DNA of 64,000 nucleotides from Zelopaecilomyces penicillatus. Its lineage: Eukaryota > Ascomycota > Sordariomycetes > Hypocreales > Pseudodiploosporaceae. The notes below the pieces were generated by a model. It saw nothing but the letters and a program-made list of their open reading frames with translations. It was not told the DNA's origin and searched no databases. The position numbers and the translations under genes were made by a program. Positions 33,280 through 44,518 of the stretch are shown here, piece by piece; the stretch's first letter is position 1; every line of letters starts with the position of its first letter. Location: NCBI GenBank assembly GCA_005765155.1, contig VCCP01000001.1, positions 7,068,001-7,132,000 of the forward strand, read 5' to 3'.

Positions 33280-33702
33280 TTAGCCACAACCATTTGGCCT
33301 GTTGGAGATGCACACAGCAAACCCACTGGGATCCTGTCTCCGAGCCGACCACCAGCTATTATCGCCAAATCCACCACAGAAATCAATCATGACTCCCACG
33401 GCGTCATGGAACTCGGACTTTGTCATTTTGGTGTCCCTGTTCCACGACATGTACACGTTTCCATATTTGAAATTGCGCTTGGCACCATCCTGCTGCGCTC
33501 GTTCTCGGTTGTTGTTTAGGATATCATGCAAGGTTTTGTACTGGGATTGCAGGCCCTTGTTCTTTTCGTAGTCACAGCGACAGCCGTTGTATCGATCACT
33601 TTCTCGGCCAAGTAAAGTTGTGGGGGTGACGGGGTTGATTGCGGCTCTTGATACCAAGCCGGTGGCGGCAAGGAGGGGGAGGAGAGTGGAAAAAGTCTTC
33701 AT
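33280..33702 (-). CDS. Small secreted cysteine-containing protein
   Basis: Unrecognised secreted protein of 140 residues, single exon. A signal peptide is obvious (FSTLLPLLAATGLVSRA, residues 4-20), followed by a short pro-like stretch. The mature part has five cysteines (NGCRCDY at ~40-46, DFCGG, AVCIS and the C-terminal NGCG) and an aromatic NSWW. The odd cysteine number means either a free thiol or a dimer. Size, secretion signal and composition fit fungal effector-like or antimicrobial small secreted proteins, but there is no family match I can name. Confidence 0.65.
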   Translation of the reverse strand: MKTFSTLLPLLAATGLVSRAAINPVTPTTLLGRESDRYNGCRCDYEKNKGLQSQYKTLHDILNNNRERAQQDGAKRNFKYGNVYMSWNRDTKMTKSEFHDAVGVMIDFCGGFGDNSWWSARRQDPSGFAVCISNRPNGCG

Positions 33703-35828
33703 TTGGTGTATTTGGTGATGGGTTTTATTTTAATAGGAGATTATAGAAGAATGTGGCTTTAATGGAGTGTTTGTGGTGAGAGGATGGAGGAAACGGGGAG
33801 TTGACGATCAACCCGTCTTTATACTAATTTCTACCCGTGTTGCCCAAATCCATTCTTCTAGAATCAGTGCTCAAGAGAAGCAACCCACAGATTCAATCGG
33901 GTCAGTCGTAGCCCCACAATGTGGTGAACCTGTCTAGTCATCTACGCAAGGAACAAAGTTTGGATGCATGGAAACAATCGAATACCTTGCAGAACTTTTC
34001 CTTGCATTCCGTGGAAGATCCGGGCAACGCCGATAGAGGTTGCAGTCACGATCTGGAGAAGGTCTAACCTGCATAGTTAGCCTTCCTATTTCATCATTAG
34101 ACCTGCTGTCAGCGGATATCCCACATGGAGGCGGACCACTCCAGGGCTATTTCGGGGTAAATGGGCATTGAGCCCACTCCGGTGTTAGCTTAAGCCGGTG
34201 TTCATCGGCCAAAGATGGATCTGTATGTGAGACACGGCTCTGATCCGGTACGCCATCGATATTGCAGCAAGGTTGCCTTTGGTTTCACTGCAGTGGTCAT
34301 TCCGATAGGTACTCCATCGTTGATGCCAGTGAGAGTTGTACGGCCTGCCCGCGATCCTATTTCCCGAGATTATTTCCTTTTTAAACCATTTTGTCAAGCC
34401 TCGCGGCTGGTAAGCCTTTGGTTTACCGACGAAGATCGGGGCCCTGTGACGCAAGCCCCCCTACGAATGTCAAGACTCGGTCCATGCGTTGTTGGTCGAC
34501 AGCTCTTTCGATGTCAGCCTGCAACGTGGCCGTGTTCCATGCATAAGCTGCAACTTTGAATCTTGAATTACGATCAGCCATAGTTTAGTGCTATTGTAAG
34601 CTTTCAATGACTAGTACTACCTTATGCATATAGAAATGGAAACTAGCCGTTCAATAGGCTTGAACGCACGGAAGATGATCTCTAGAATGACGGCCCCTTA
34701 CGCGTCACATGGCGGGGAAGCTCCCACTTAGTTTCCCGTTTGAGGGATCTTGTCCATTGACACGGGCATTTTGACAGATTCGAGAGCAGGGATTGCACCA
34801 TGCATGGGTGATTTGACATTTGTGGATCTGTCTAGCACTAGTACAAACTGACAGCCTTCACAAATTCTAGTGGTAAAGTAACTTGGGGATATACAGCTCA
34901 TCTCAAGGCCGTCCACCGTGGGGCGAGCCATGGTAGAGCAAAGGAGTAATTCTGCCCTACATGCTACCTGGGCTACATAATAATGTCTTTCATTCTACCG
35001 AAAAGAGATCAGCAATTATATTACCTCACTGTGATTATATAGGGACATCAGTGTCCAATGTGATCATAAGCTTGAGTGCTGAATGTCTAAAATAGCAACA
35101 AGAAATGAACTGCGGTAAGGACTAAATCAAAAGATTGCTTTGATTACTGTAGTATCCCACCTGGGCCGTTTTCCAACACAAAAGTACCTGTTCAGGCAGC
35201 CGCCCAACAGGGGTAACTAATTGCTGACATATATACACATCTTTGCAAGAACTCGCTTATTTCACTAATCATCAAATTGCTCTCATTGATTTGCGCTGGT
35301 ACAGGCAGTGTATATTTTACACGTAGCCACCTAATTATGAACCTACCTAGTCAGTGCGCGTTATTTGACCGAGTTATTGTCTCCGGCGCCCAACTTTCAA
35401 CCGAGCCAAGGCACTAATTAAGAAAGAGCGGAATATCAAGGGATATTCAGCTAAGGATGAGAAACTGGGACGGCACAGAGATTTGCCGTCGTACCTTGAC
35501 TCGCATGCTACGCAAATATTGGAAGTGGAGTTGACAAACACGTTATGCCGATTTGTGTCAGCAAGGTCCCCATACTGCTTTGAGCAAAAATTGGAACTGA
35601 TAGGAATGAGATTGTATTTTTGAAGTACCACAAGCTACGGTGGATTTCCCCTTGGTGTCTTGATCATTTCAAGCCAACATGTTGCAGTCAAAACAATCCT
35701 TTCTCAAGCATACCGACACTATTTCTCTGCTATTACTTAGATACAGTCAGCGCAAGGATTACAAGACTAGGCACCAATAATACCCCCAGGTTTGGATACG
35801 GCAGTCCCCTCCAGAACCGAGCATCACA
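33703..35828. other. Intergenic, 2.1 kb
   Basis: No gene is supported. It carries the promoter of the small secreted protein gene (minus strand). Frames of up to 114 codons near 34200-34560 lie on both strands without protein character. Confidence 0.5.
33817..33823 (-). promoter_or_regulatory. TATA box of the small secreted protein gene
   Basis: On the minus strand TATAAAG lies about 115 bases upstream of the ATG at 33702. Confidence 0.4.
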
Positions 35829-37949
35829 CTACCCATAATTGGTGAAACTTTGCAACACAGAAGCCCAGAGATCATCGCCCAAAAGGGTGGAACCATCCTC
35901 TACACCCGTCGCAGGCAGCGACCATTCTTGTGAGCCATTGGAACCAGCCCATAGAAACTCTTGGTCTTGCTGGGGATCATTCTCTGCACTGTCAACGATT
36001 GCAGAACCAATAAGATCAACTCCCAGTATACCCTTAACTCGATGAGGATAGCAGCGTGCCAACATTCTCATCTTGAGACACAAATTCCCCACCACATCCA
36101 TCTCCCTCTCCGCTACAGTAAGGTCTTGCACCAAGATCTCAAGCTTTTTCAACACTTGCGCAAAAATACTGAGATAGTTTGCTTCGCCAATGATTGTCTG
36201 GGCTTCAGATCTTTGCGTTGCGGTTAGTTCTGGCGGCGCCATGATAAAATTGACTACAAGATTCAAAAGGATCGACACTGCTTTAGGTAACACGGCAAGG
36301 CTTGAACAGAGTCGAGCGAGAGTAAAGACATTGCAATGAAAGAGTTCTGCATCTGGTATGTCGAGAAAAGCTAGAAGAAATGTCTTGCTGCGCCTGAGAA
36401 GTTCCCATGCCATGGCTGTTCTGGCCAATGTTGACTCGAACGAATGACTGAGCTGAAGATTGTCCGTTTGCGACTGGTCCCATGCAGCGTCATTGAGTGC
36501 AACCTCATGGATGCACATCTCAATGTAACACATGTCGAGCAGAATCCCATTTCCTACTCTTGTGTCAGCATGTGTCTTCGTCTGTCTTTCGGTAAGAGGA
36601 TCGCAGTTACTTGTGGAGCTAGGATATGTTGCAACCTCCTTCTCGATGCGAGTCCTCATATCTTCAACTTGGCGCAAAAGAGGACTTGTCAGCAATTTGA
36701 TGAAAACTGCCCCCCGACACAGTTTTGGGTCGCGTAAACTCTCATAGCTTTCGCCGATGGCAGCAACGAGAAACTGCATTAACATAAAAGGCCGGATCCA
36801 CTTGTCTGATGGATGTTCAGTTGATATTGCAATGATTTTACAACAGTCATCAAGCTGTTTGCAGCGTTTCATGCCAACAGGGCCCGAATATACTGTAAAC
36901 GATAACCTAAATAGTTCCCTCACGGCCTTTAGCACTTGCTCCATCGAAGCAGATGGGTGTCCATGTCCAACACGCACCCTGTTGAGATCCAGTATGCGCC
37001 AAGCAGTGCTCTTTGTTCATCCAAAGTCAATTTTCCCTTGATATTAAGTTTCAAGTCATATGCAATCGTTGTGCATAGCTGTACCCAGAGAGTAAGTTGA
37101 GTATGGCCCTTTTGTGCAGGAGATCGGTACCATGCAGCCAGGATGAGAAGACCGCGCAGGAGTTCCATGTTTCGCTCTGAGCCTACCACAATTCTAGATG
37201 TAATATGTAGCATAACTTCATCCAGGATAATTTTGCGCAAAGGGTTGACAGTTGGTATGGTCGCCGCAATGACGCAGAGAAAGAGGAAGGGCTCATGTTG
37301 TCGGAGATGTTTGGTCGTTTGGTCAGGTGGTAATTTAGGGAGAACTATAAATGGGAACTTGGTGATGAAGTGCGATTTGAAGTCTTGGATTAACGATTGA
37401 GCTTGATCTGGACTTAGTAGGCCTCGATCTATAATGTCAGGCAGTCCCTCCAGAACAGACCGGCTGGGAGGCTCTGGACTGGGTGCATCAACATCTGTTT
37501 CAAATTGCGCCATGCCGACTTCATCTTGATCTGTGTCGCCATAGTGTGTTTCCGAATTTGGGCCTGGTGTGATTGGAGCTGTTGCATCCAAGTTTGCGGC
37601 TGGGTTCCTTGACAAGACAGCTAACTGTGTCGACAGTCGAAGGATCTTTTCCTCTAACGCATCAACGCGCCTATTCGTCCCTAATCAGAATCCAAATCAC
37701 TCTATCAAATATTGGATGTAGACACAGATATTCTTAAATCGCCGGAAAACAAACTCAAGTCCAACACACTTACCTAGATTCACGTGGTCTTCGCCTCCGC
37801 TCAGGGAGGTCGAGATACGTGCATGTCTTGCCAAGTCGAGAGCATCGCTGGCACAAAGTCGCAGTCTCTGGCGTGCATTTCGACTTTGCTGTTGTACAAG
37901 CCACACAGGCACGTCTCTTGGCCTTGTGGGCTCCATTGGGGGATTCCAT
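35829..37949 (-). pseudogene. Zn2Cys6 transcription-factor gene with apparent frameshift
   Basis: Fungal regulator gene. Exon 1 (37949-37774) starts MESPNG and carries the binuclear cluster CVACTTAKSKC...CQRCSRLGKTC followed by a basic RRRRPR stretch. A phase-2 intron (37773-37681) leads to exon 2, which opens with a coiled-coil-like RRVDALEEKILRLSTQL, typical of the dimerisation element after such clusters. The middle homology region runs to LLGAYWISTG...THLLRW, where the frame hits a stop at 36929-36931. The rest (MEQVLKAVRELF onward to 35829) is open in another frame. No good splice site reconciles the two, because the frame-A residues up to LLRW themselves look conserved. A small deletion or a sequencing error at about 36940-36950 is the simplest reading. 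If real, the regulator has lost its C-terminal ~370 residues. The ATG at 37949 is the only in-frame Met just before the cluster. Confidence 0.6.
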
Positions 37950-38528
37950 CTGCTGGTATTGAGACGAACCGGCAACCGGGTTGTGGGTGTCGAAACGGCC
38001 GTGTCGAAGCAAAGGGTGCTCCGATGACCCGACGGCCGATGGAGATTCTTCATTGCTTATGACATGATGACGAGGGAGGTGTTTGATTGGTGCGGAGGTG
38101 CGGTGGTCAGCAAGACGCCATCGGGAACGGGTGGCCGGACCATCCGATCAGCCGTTTGCTGGCGTGAACTAAGCCATCCCATCATTGATGGGAATGTGGA
38201 CAAACGGATTGGACGAGGTCCACATTTGATGTGATTCTGATAATCTACAATAGATTGCTCTAATGCAAAGTGAATTATTAATCGCCGTGTCCAAAGGTGG
38301 AGCCGTCAACCTAATGACGATTTGGCCAATGCAATCATATCACAGTCCATGGGTAATCAGCCCGAAACTAATTCATAAGCTGAGGTGCATATATTTGAGC
38401 TATGAAGAGGAGGTAAATATATATTCTAGATGAATGCCCAAGTTTGCCATCATCTTGTCACCACTCATCACAATTTCATCACAAATCTCCATACTAGACT
38501 TCAAACTCCCCAAGACACGTTCATCACA
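37950..38528. other. Divergent promoter between regulator and dehydrogenase genes
   Basis: A 579-base spacer separates the regulator gene (minus) from the dehydrogenase gene (plus). Divergent pairing of this kind often means the regulator acts on the neighbour. No other gene is seen. Confidence 0.45.
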
Positions 38529-39406
38529 ATGCCTTCTTACGCCATCACAGGAGCTTCCAAGGGTATCGGCCGCGAATATGTGCGGCAGTTGGCTCAGAAC
38601 CCATCCAACACCGTCTTTGCCATTGTGCGAAACCCTGAATCCCCAAGCATTAAGGAATTAGCTTCGGAAAACGCCAATGTGCACATCATCAAAGGTGACG
38701 CGACAGATCCCAAGTCCTTGCTTGAAGCTGCGGCAGCGACTGCCAAAATCTCAGATGGCAAGCTGGATGTCCTCATTCACAATTCCAACGCCGTCGACCA
38801 AGCCAGCATGGGCCTCTCGCCGTCTAAAATCCCAATGGATATCGAGGCTACCGAGAAAATGTTTGATGCACCGATCCGCACTGGCATCTATGGAGGAATC
38901 TGGACCACCAATGCCTTTCTCCCTTTGATTGAGAAAGGCGTGGAGAAGAAGATTGTACACATCTCCACTGGAATGGCCGATACGGAACTCATCCTCGGTG
39001 CAGGAGTCGACTACGCCGTCCCATACGCGATTGCTAAGGCGGGCATGAATATCCAAATTGCCAAATATGCTGTTGAGTTGGCTCCCAAGGGGATCAAGAC
39101 ACTTGCCTTGAGCCCTGGCTGGGTTGATACATGGGAAGGTCCTGGTAAGTGAAACACCTCCCTTCTATGACATTGACATGCGAAACTAATAGCAATTCTT
39201 TTTTTGCTTTAATAGACGCAAAACCAGCCGAACTTGTCCAGTTTGTTGAGGTTATGAGGCAGCAATTCTCCAAGATCATGCCGGGCCTCAAGGGTCAGAT
39301 TGAGCCTGAGGAAAGTGTCAGAATGCAGTTGCAGGTCATTGACGCTTTGAATGAAGAGAACAGTGGCTCTTTCTTGAGCCATCATGGAGTCAAGGATAAA
39401 TGGTAG
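38529..39406 (+). CDS. Short-chain dehydrogenase/reductase
   Basis: Classical NAD(P)-dependent oxidoreductase of 268 residues from two exons (38529-39144, 39216-39406; phase 1). The cofactor motif TGASKGIG is at residues 6-13, with Arg (VRN) further on suggesting NADP preference. The conserved asparagine segment reads IHNSN, which replaces the usual NNAG. The catalytic YAIAK (YxxxK) follows the serine-bearing ISTGM strand. The SPGWVDT loop ends the Rossmann core and the second exon supplies a short alpha-helical tail. The first ATG of the open frame at 38430 was rejected because the start at 38529 places the Gly motif at its usual position. Carbonyl-reductase-like activity is likely; the substrate is unknown. 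Confidence 0.85.
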
Positions 39407-40409
39407 ATGGTGAATGGCTGTGCGCAACTAGATGGGGTTGCTTCTCGGGGAACTGGTTCAGAGACTCACATAGATGTTCCGAAATGACGTGGCACGATGG
39501 GTCTGTCTAGGTGCTATAATCTGTGACGGATCAATACAAGAGAACAAAATTAATATCTATGCTAGATAATCTAATTAATCCTCTCATTCTGTGGGGAAAT
39601 TGTAGTTTCAAGTGATTGAAACGCGCACTTCACATGAATCATGCATCCCCCTCACCCCGGAATCGGCATTGCTTGCCAAGCATGCCATCCCAAGTGAATT
39701 GTACTCCGTAAATTAAAGGGTTATCCACTCCTGTCAGAATTAGTACTAGCTTCATCTATCTGCCTTCCCTGTCTTCGGCTTATATAGTGGTGGTGTCAAA
39801 ATTATAGACACGACTCTTGTGTAACGGTATTCACTTCTCCCCTATGATAAGTACATGCCTCAACTTGACAGTAGAAGATGGCCCCCCTGAAGGTCTATTC
39901 AATCTTTACACAATATTATCCCATTACTAGAGATAATTGACTTCTCATGATTGGATAAAGTCCCACCCTAGGCCACCGCAGAATTTAGTGTGCGTCGTGT
40001 CTAGACTCCAATTAAGCCTGGCACATCATCCCATCGGACCAGATTTCAATGACAGGCGCTGGCAAATAACAGTGCATTGTTACAGAAAATTGCTACTTCA
40101 ACTAGTGTAGAATATGTATACAGCTCTATAATCGAATGATAACTTCAAAGTCAAGCGATTTTGCTCAAGTCTACATTGAGTCTGGTGCATGGCCTTCGAG
40201 AACAGTCAGGAAGTGTAAGCAAAGACATCGTCTGTGATCAACAGCCTGTCTACTTGTTTCAAGTGATGATTAGATGGACTAATTACAATCACTAACGATG
40301 CGTAGAAACTGCTTGTGAGTACAAAGATTGGTTGTGTGATTTAAACAAGGCTAAAAAAACTCTAGCTATATAAGTTGTAACCTTGCCGTGCCCTCTCAAT
40401 TATATCTTT

Positions 40410-40448
<39 letters not shown>

Positions 40449-40480
40449 CTGTCTATACAGAAGTCACATGCCCGTACATA
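39407..40480. other. Intergenic
   Basis: No gene is seen. A (TG)n microsatellite lies near the distal end, just beyond the stop of the next (minus-strand) gene. Confidence 0.5.
40412..40446. repeat. (TG)n microsatellite
   Basis: An uninterrupted TG dinucleotide run of about 35 bases, 35 bases past the stop codon of the six-cysteine secreted protein gene. Confidence 0.95.
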
Positions 40481-40927
40481 TTAACAGTGAGCTCCGCGGT
40501 TGAGATCAGACCTATTCAATTGCATTAGTTTTAGACATGGTATCACAAGACAAGGCCAGATTCCAACTTACTCGACAGTCCAGATACCATGATCTTTGAT
40601 GCCTCCACGTTTACAATTAGTCTCTGCGAGAAGCCAATCGACACAATCATCCGGATGAAGAATTCGCAAGCTCCCGCTGCCGCCTCTGCGCTCGATGAAG
40701 AAGTCCCACTTTCTTCCCGGTCCAGCTGGGATACAAAATCTAGACGACTGTCGATCGTTGAAGCCCCTTTGTGTCATGGCAGTACAGACATAACGCATTG
40801 CGGAATTGTTATTGTCTGTAAGTACCTTTCTATCAGCGTCTTCGACTATCTGGCCACTGTCATGGCATGCTGCAGAGGCGGTCGTGACGAGACCTAGAGC
40901 AAGAGAGGCGATTGTTGCGAAATGCAT
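40481..40927 (-). CDS. Small secreted protein with six cysteines
   Basis: Two exons on the minus strand (40927-40572, 40511-40481; donor GTAAGT, phase 2) encode 128 residues. The leader ASLALGLVTTASA is a clear signal peptide, with cleavage likely just before ACHDSG. The mature ~109 residues have six cysteines (CHDS, YVCTA, RFCIP, DDCVD, TNCKR and the final Cys), enough for three disulfides. The last cysteine is encoded only by the second exon; reading through the intron would lose it. No family is recognised, but the size and cysteine count resemble effector-like or antifungal-type small proteins. It is not similar in sequence to the secreted protein at 33280-33702. Confidence 0.7.
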
Positions 40928-42554
40928 TTTAGGAAGGGGTAAATATTGAGTTATTGTTTTGTTTTTTTTGGGGGGAAAGGGAGTCTGAGTAGGTATGAAA
41001 GTATAAAGATGATTTATGTTAGTGAGTGGTGATTTAAAATTTGAATAATGAGGAATAAAAGGTCTTTTATATTCAGAAAAGAACTGTTGAAGTTTATCAT
41101 AGCATCACTTTTGACAACCAGAAAATGGCATAACGAGTCATTCCCTGGAGTTTCCCTCATTTACTAGCGGTGACATACACCATGGAGTCGAATATAGTTG
41201 CTGAACTATAGCACACATAAGTCATGTCTCAGGTGTCTCGACACGGCGGATTTAAAAAAGGCGCCGGTCCACACCACTCAGAACCAGCGCATCCCTCTAG
41301 GCTTAATCAACGGATGGCTTAAAAACATTCTGGGATTCGGATTGGGAGATTTCATGCCGCGGAAAAATCAGATAAGTTGACTTGTCAATGTGAGGTCGTC
41401 CAAGGTAAGGTAAGGCGTTCCCACCCTCCTTGGAGTTCAACGAGCTTCTTACCCTAGAAATAATGCATCTGTTATGTTTTATAACCATTGATAAACTCCA
41501 AAATGCTGTGAATAGATCTCATATTCAGGAGACAAATACACAAAGAAGCTGTAAATCAGGGGGCGTCGGGAGATCACAGTTTACATAGCGTATGTTTCAC
41601 GGCGTTGTTCAATTACAGCCAACGGATTTGCGCAGAAGCGGCCAATGTGCACCTTTTTTTCATAATCAAATAATGCAATCATCCATAGCACTTTGAACTA
41701 AGAACATGGGCTCGGTAAAAAAAAAAGACAGCGCCGTTTAGCTTTGACTTCTTGGCTCTCGTTGAGAGTCATGATGTGAAATCCTTCGTTGCTGCCTTGC
41801 GCTAGTCGTAGTTGTCCCCAACTAGTGCCTTATGAGAACGTTTTCCTCTTTCCTGATATAGAACCCCGCTTATTCTGCTATTATAATCTCTTTCTCCAGA
41901 GGCCCTGTCTTATCCTCTCTGTCCTATTGGTAGAGGTATGATTTCCCCAACATCAACCCACGCCGAGTCCGTTTGATAGCATCAGATCAGTTCTCACAAT
42001 GCCAAGTCCGTTTCAATATTATCGAGTCAGCTTTAATAGTAAAGGTCATAATAATCAACGTCTGCTAGCTTCGGAGAGAGCATAAATTTGAGAAAAATGT
42101 ACTTTTTAACACGATTTGATAGCGGTCTACAGTATATACTCTATTGCGTGGGGGTTCCAACGAGCTTCCCCCCTGTCCCTCAACATGTCGGTCTAGATGC
42201 CTGGAACCGATATATTGTTGCAAACAAGGAGTACTACGTGTTGCTACACACAATTAAGGGAAAGAAATGTCACTTTTTTGTATCCTCTTACCGCGCTGAC
42301 AGACGTTGTAAATCGCAGCTGAGCGAGTCAGTTGTGATGCCAAGTGGCTTTACAGCATTGCGTAACGACTTCGTTAACGCGCCGGTTGTTATTTGTATAA
42401 TAATCAATGACTCGGTATCTGCTACCACTGCCTTGAAGTAATTGAAGTATAAAGATTAACATATGTCCTCTCAAGCTTATTGCCAAATCACCATCAACAG
42501 TATCAACCAATCTCATCTACATCCACTATCAATTCAGCCTTTTCAACTCTCAAA
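40928..42554. other. Intergenic, 1.6 kb
   Basis: No gene is supported. It holds promoters of two divergently transcribed small secreted protein genes. Several T-rich and A-rich tracts occur, and no other structure was seen. Confidence 0.5.
42448..42453 (+). promoter_or_regulatory. TATA box of the CxxC secreted protein gene
   Basis: TATAAA lies about 105 bases upstream of the ATG at 42555. Confidence 0.4.
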
Positions 42555-43107
42555 ATGTTGCTCCTTACTCTCCTCCCAGCCCTGTCCTTGGCAATGCTTC
42601 CAGCTGCCGCATCTGCATCAGCTGTCACTCGTATTGATGATGTTCTGGTCCTCAATGGAACAGCCATTCACATCGATCCTGTTGGCGGCCTCAACGAAAC
42701 AACTCAAGATGAAGAGTGGCAAATCGAGTACATTGAGAAGCACTTGGAGAAGATCAACCTGATTTATCAGCAGCAGGATCACGAGATTATTCCCCTTCAG
42801 GATGGTCTTGAGGTCAGGCAGGTAGATCGTGAAACTCCCAGCAGTGTATGCGTAAGTACATTGGCTCTTGGCGGCTGTGAACACAGTTACTAACAGTTTC
42901 TAGCTTGCTTGTATGGTTACCATGCTTGCCCAACGCAGAACTTATCGCAGGAATACGGCCTATGATATGTGCGTGCCTTGTGGAGCGGTTACTCTTCTCA
43001 ACATTTCGAGCAACGTCAAGTATATCTGGCAATCAATCCCAAATACTCTTGGCCCATATTTGTCGGGAAACTATGCCTTCGACGTTTGGAGAAGCACTGG
43101 GTGGTAG
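42555..43107 (+). CDS. Small secreted protein with two CxxC pairs
   Basis: Two exons (42555-42851, 42904-43107; phase 0, donor GTAAGT) encode 166 residues. The ATG at 42555 starts a strong signal peptide (LLLTLLPALSLAMLPAAASASA). The first half of the mature chain is acidic and may be a propeptide; it includes the glycosylation sites NGT and NET and a charged helix (IEYIEKHLEKINLIYQQQ). The second exon contributes two cysteine pairs, VCLAC (spanning the intron) and MCVPC, about 26 residues apart. Four cysteines in this arrangement could form either a small metal site or two disulfides. The tail is aromatic (YIWQ, DVWRSTGW). Family unknown. Confidence 0.65.
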
Positions 43108-43912
43108 ATGTTGAGCCACTCGAGGTAGCTAGTCGTTTTCTAGAGTGGGCTGTGTTTGGCCATTATACACTCGCCTTGGCCAACATATGATGGGGATTTG
43201 TTATATAGATGGTCTTGGAAGCCACTCTCTTTCAAGAAGAAAAAGGCTCTGACTTCAAAACTTATATACTCTTCAAAAATACAACTATTCTTATAGTCAC
43301 CAGCTGCTATTGCCTACATGACAAGTATGTGCATAAATGGAAGGCTCAGGTTGTCCCAGAAGCCTTTGCTGGGATTGCAATTCTGTGTTACCCCTATTGT
43401 CATCTTAAATATAATTTACCTTGAAATCACCGTAGTCTTGATGTAGATTCAATGCTGAACAAGGTTTTGTCCACACTACATAGCATGTAAAGCCAGGGCA
43501 TCTATCCGCGTAATACATCTCGGCCGCCCTGGTTGTAGGACGTGAATTACAAGCTAGTCACAAGGGTCACGTACGGCTTGGTATGAGAGAACCCACTAAT
43601 GACAGGGATGTAATTTGACAAGTCAGGGCGCTAATGGTAAACTAAGGAATGGACTGACATGTTCTATTCTGCATTGATGGCAGTTGTGGCTGTCACAAAA
43701 ATGGCAATGCGACCTCACCGCCGGCCCACTCGAGCTGGTACGTATGATCCTCGAGGCGTGTATTGATTACCAACCCATTCAATTAAAGGGTTCATGTATA
43801 ACTCATTTTTAACACCTTATTGTCGATGTATGTCTATCCTACAACCACTTCTCAATTGCAAGCACCCATTGGTGCGATGTATACACCCTGACAATATCGT
43901 ACAGACAATGAA
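43108..43912. other. Intergenic
   Basis: No supported gene. The 3' flanks of two convergent genes meet here. Confidence 0.5.
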
Positions 43913-44518
43913 TCAATCCACACTCCTTTTAGTTACCCGCCCTGAAAGAACCCCAGCGCCCCTTCTCCTACGTCTTCTCCGTGACCTCGAGGGTCCAAAA
44001 TCCTGCAGTAATGACACCAAATATCCGCCATCCTTTTTTGCTTCATCGCTTCTGATTCTGTGCTCATCCCGGAGCGTGTAGTTGCGGAACGCTTCAAAAT
44101 CTTCCCACACCACCACCTTCTGGGATGTGCGGCGTGCGTCTATCAAGTCCACAATATTGACAAGCGTGGCCTTTAGTTGCTTCTTGCATTCTACCATGGA
44201 ATCACTGGGAGGGATCCCAACCTCATGGCAGAGGGCTTGATAACCCTGGAGTTTCTCTTCATCTGCAAGTTCCCTTGCGGGTTCCTCGTCTATCGTTTGT
44301 GATTGAGAAAAGTAGTGCAGCTTGAGTTCTTCGCGCATGGCAATGGTGCGCTCCCGAGTGTATGTCTGGGAACCAGGGATCCACTCCTGGGAGGATGCAA
44401 GGCGGGAGAATTCATTGTCAAACGATGCGTCATCGTCGGGAGTGAAGTTTTCGAATTTGGCGAAGTGGGATTGAGATGACGGCGGCGGGCAATTCAGATC
44501 GTCTCCGTTGTTTGACAT
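43913..44518 (-). CDS. Conserved-looking hypothetical protein, acidic N-terminus and Arg-rich tail
   Basis: Single exon of 201 residues. It shows an acidic aromatic segment FENFTPDDDASFDNEFSRLA (20-39), then WIPGSQTYTRERTIAMREEL (46-65), a helical middle with LQGYQALCHEVGIPPS and VNIVDLIDARR, and a run of arginines (SRSRRRRRRRG, ~182-192) that could be a nuclear-localisation or nucleic-acid-binding signal. No enzyme motif or signal peptide is visible. The strong composition and a frame open across 600 bases support a real gene, and its style fits lineage-specific ascomycete nuclear proteins. Function is unknown. Confidence 0.6.
   Translation of the reverse strand: MSNNGDDLNCPPPSSQSHFAKFENFTPDDDASFDNEFSRLASSQEWIPGSQTYTRERTIAMREELKLHYFSQSQTIDEEPARELADEEKLQGYQALCHEVGIPPSDSMVECKKQLKATLVNIVDLIDARRTSQKVVVWEDFEAFRNYTLRDEHRIRSDEAKKDGGYLVSLLQDFGPSRSRRRRRRRGAGVLSGRVTKRSVD

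Noticed and set aside
34215..34559. 114-codon plus-strand frame and an overlapping minus-strand frame
   Set aside because: No motif, both strands equally open, no start context or homology hint.
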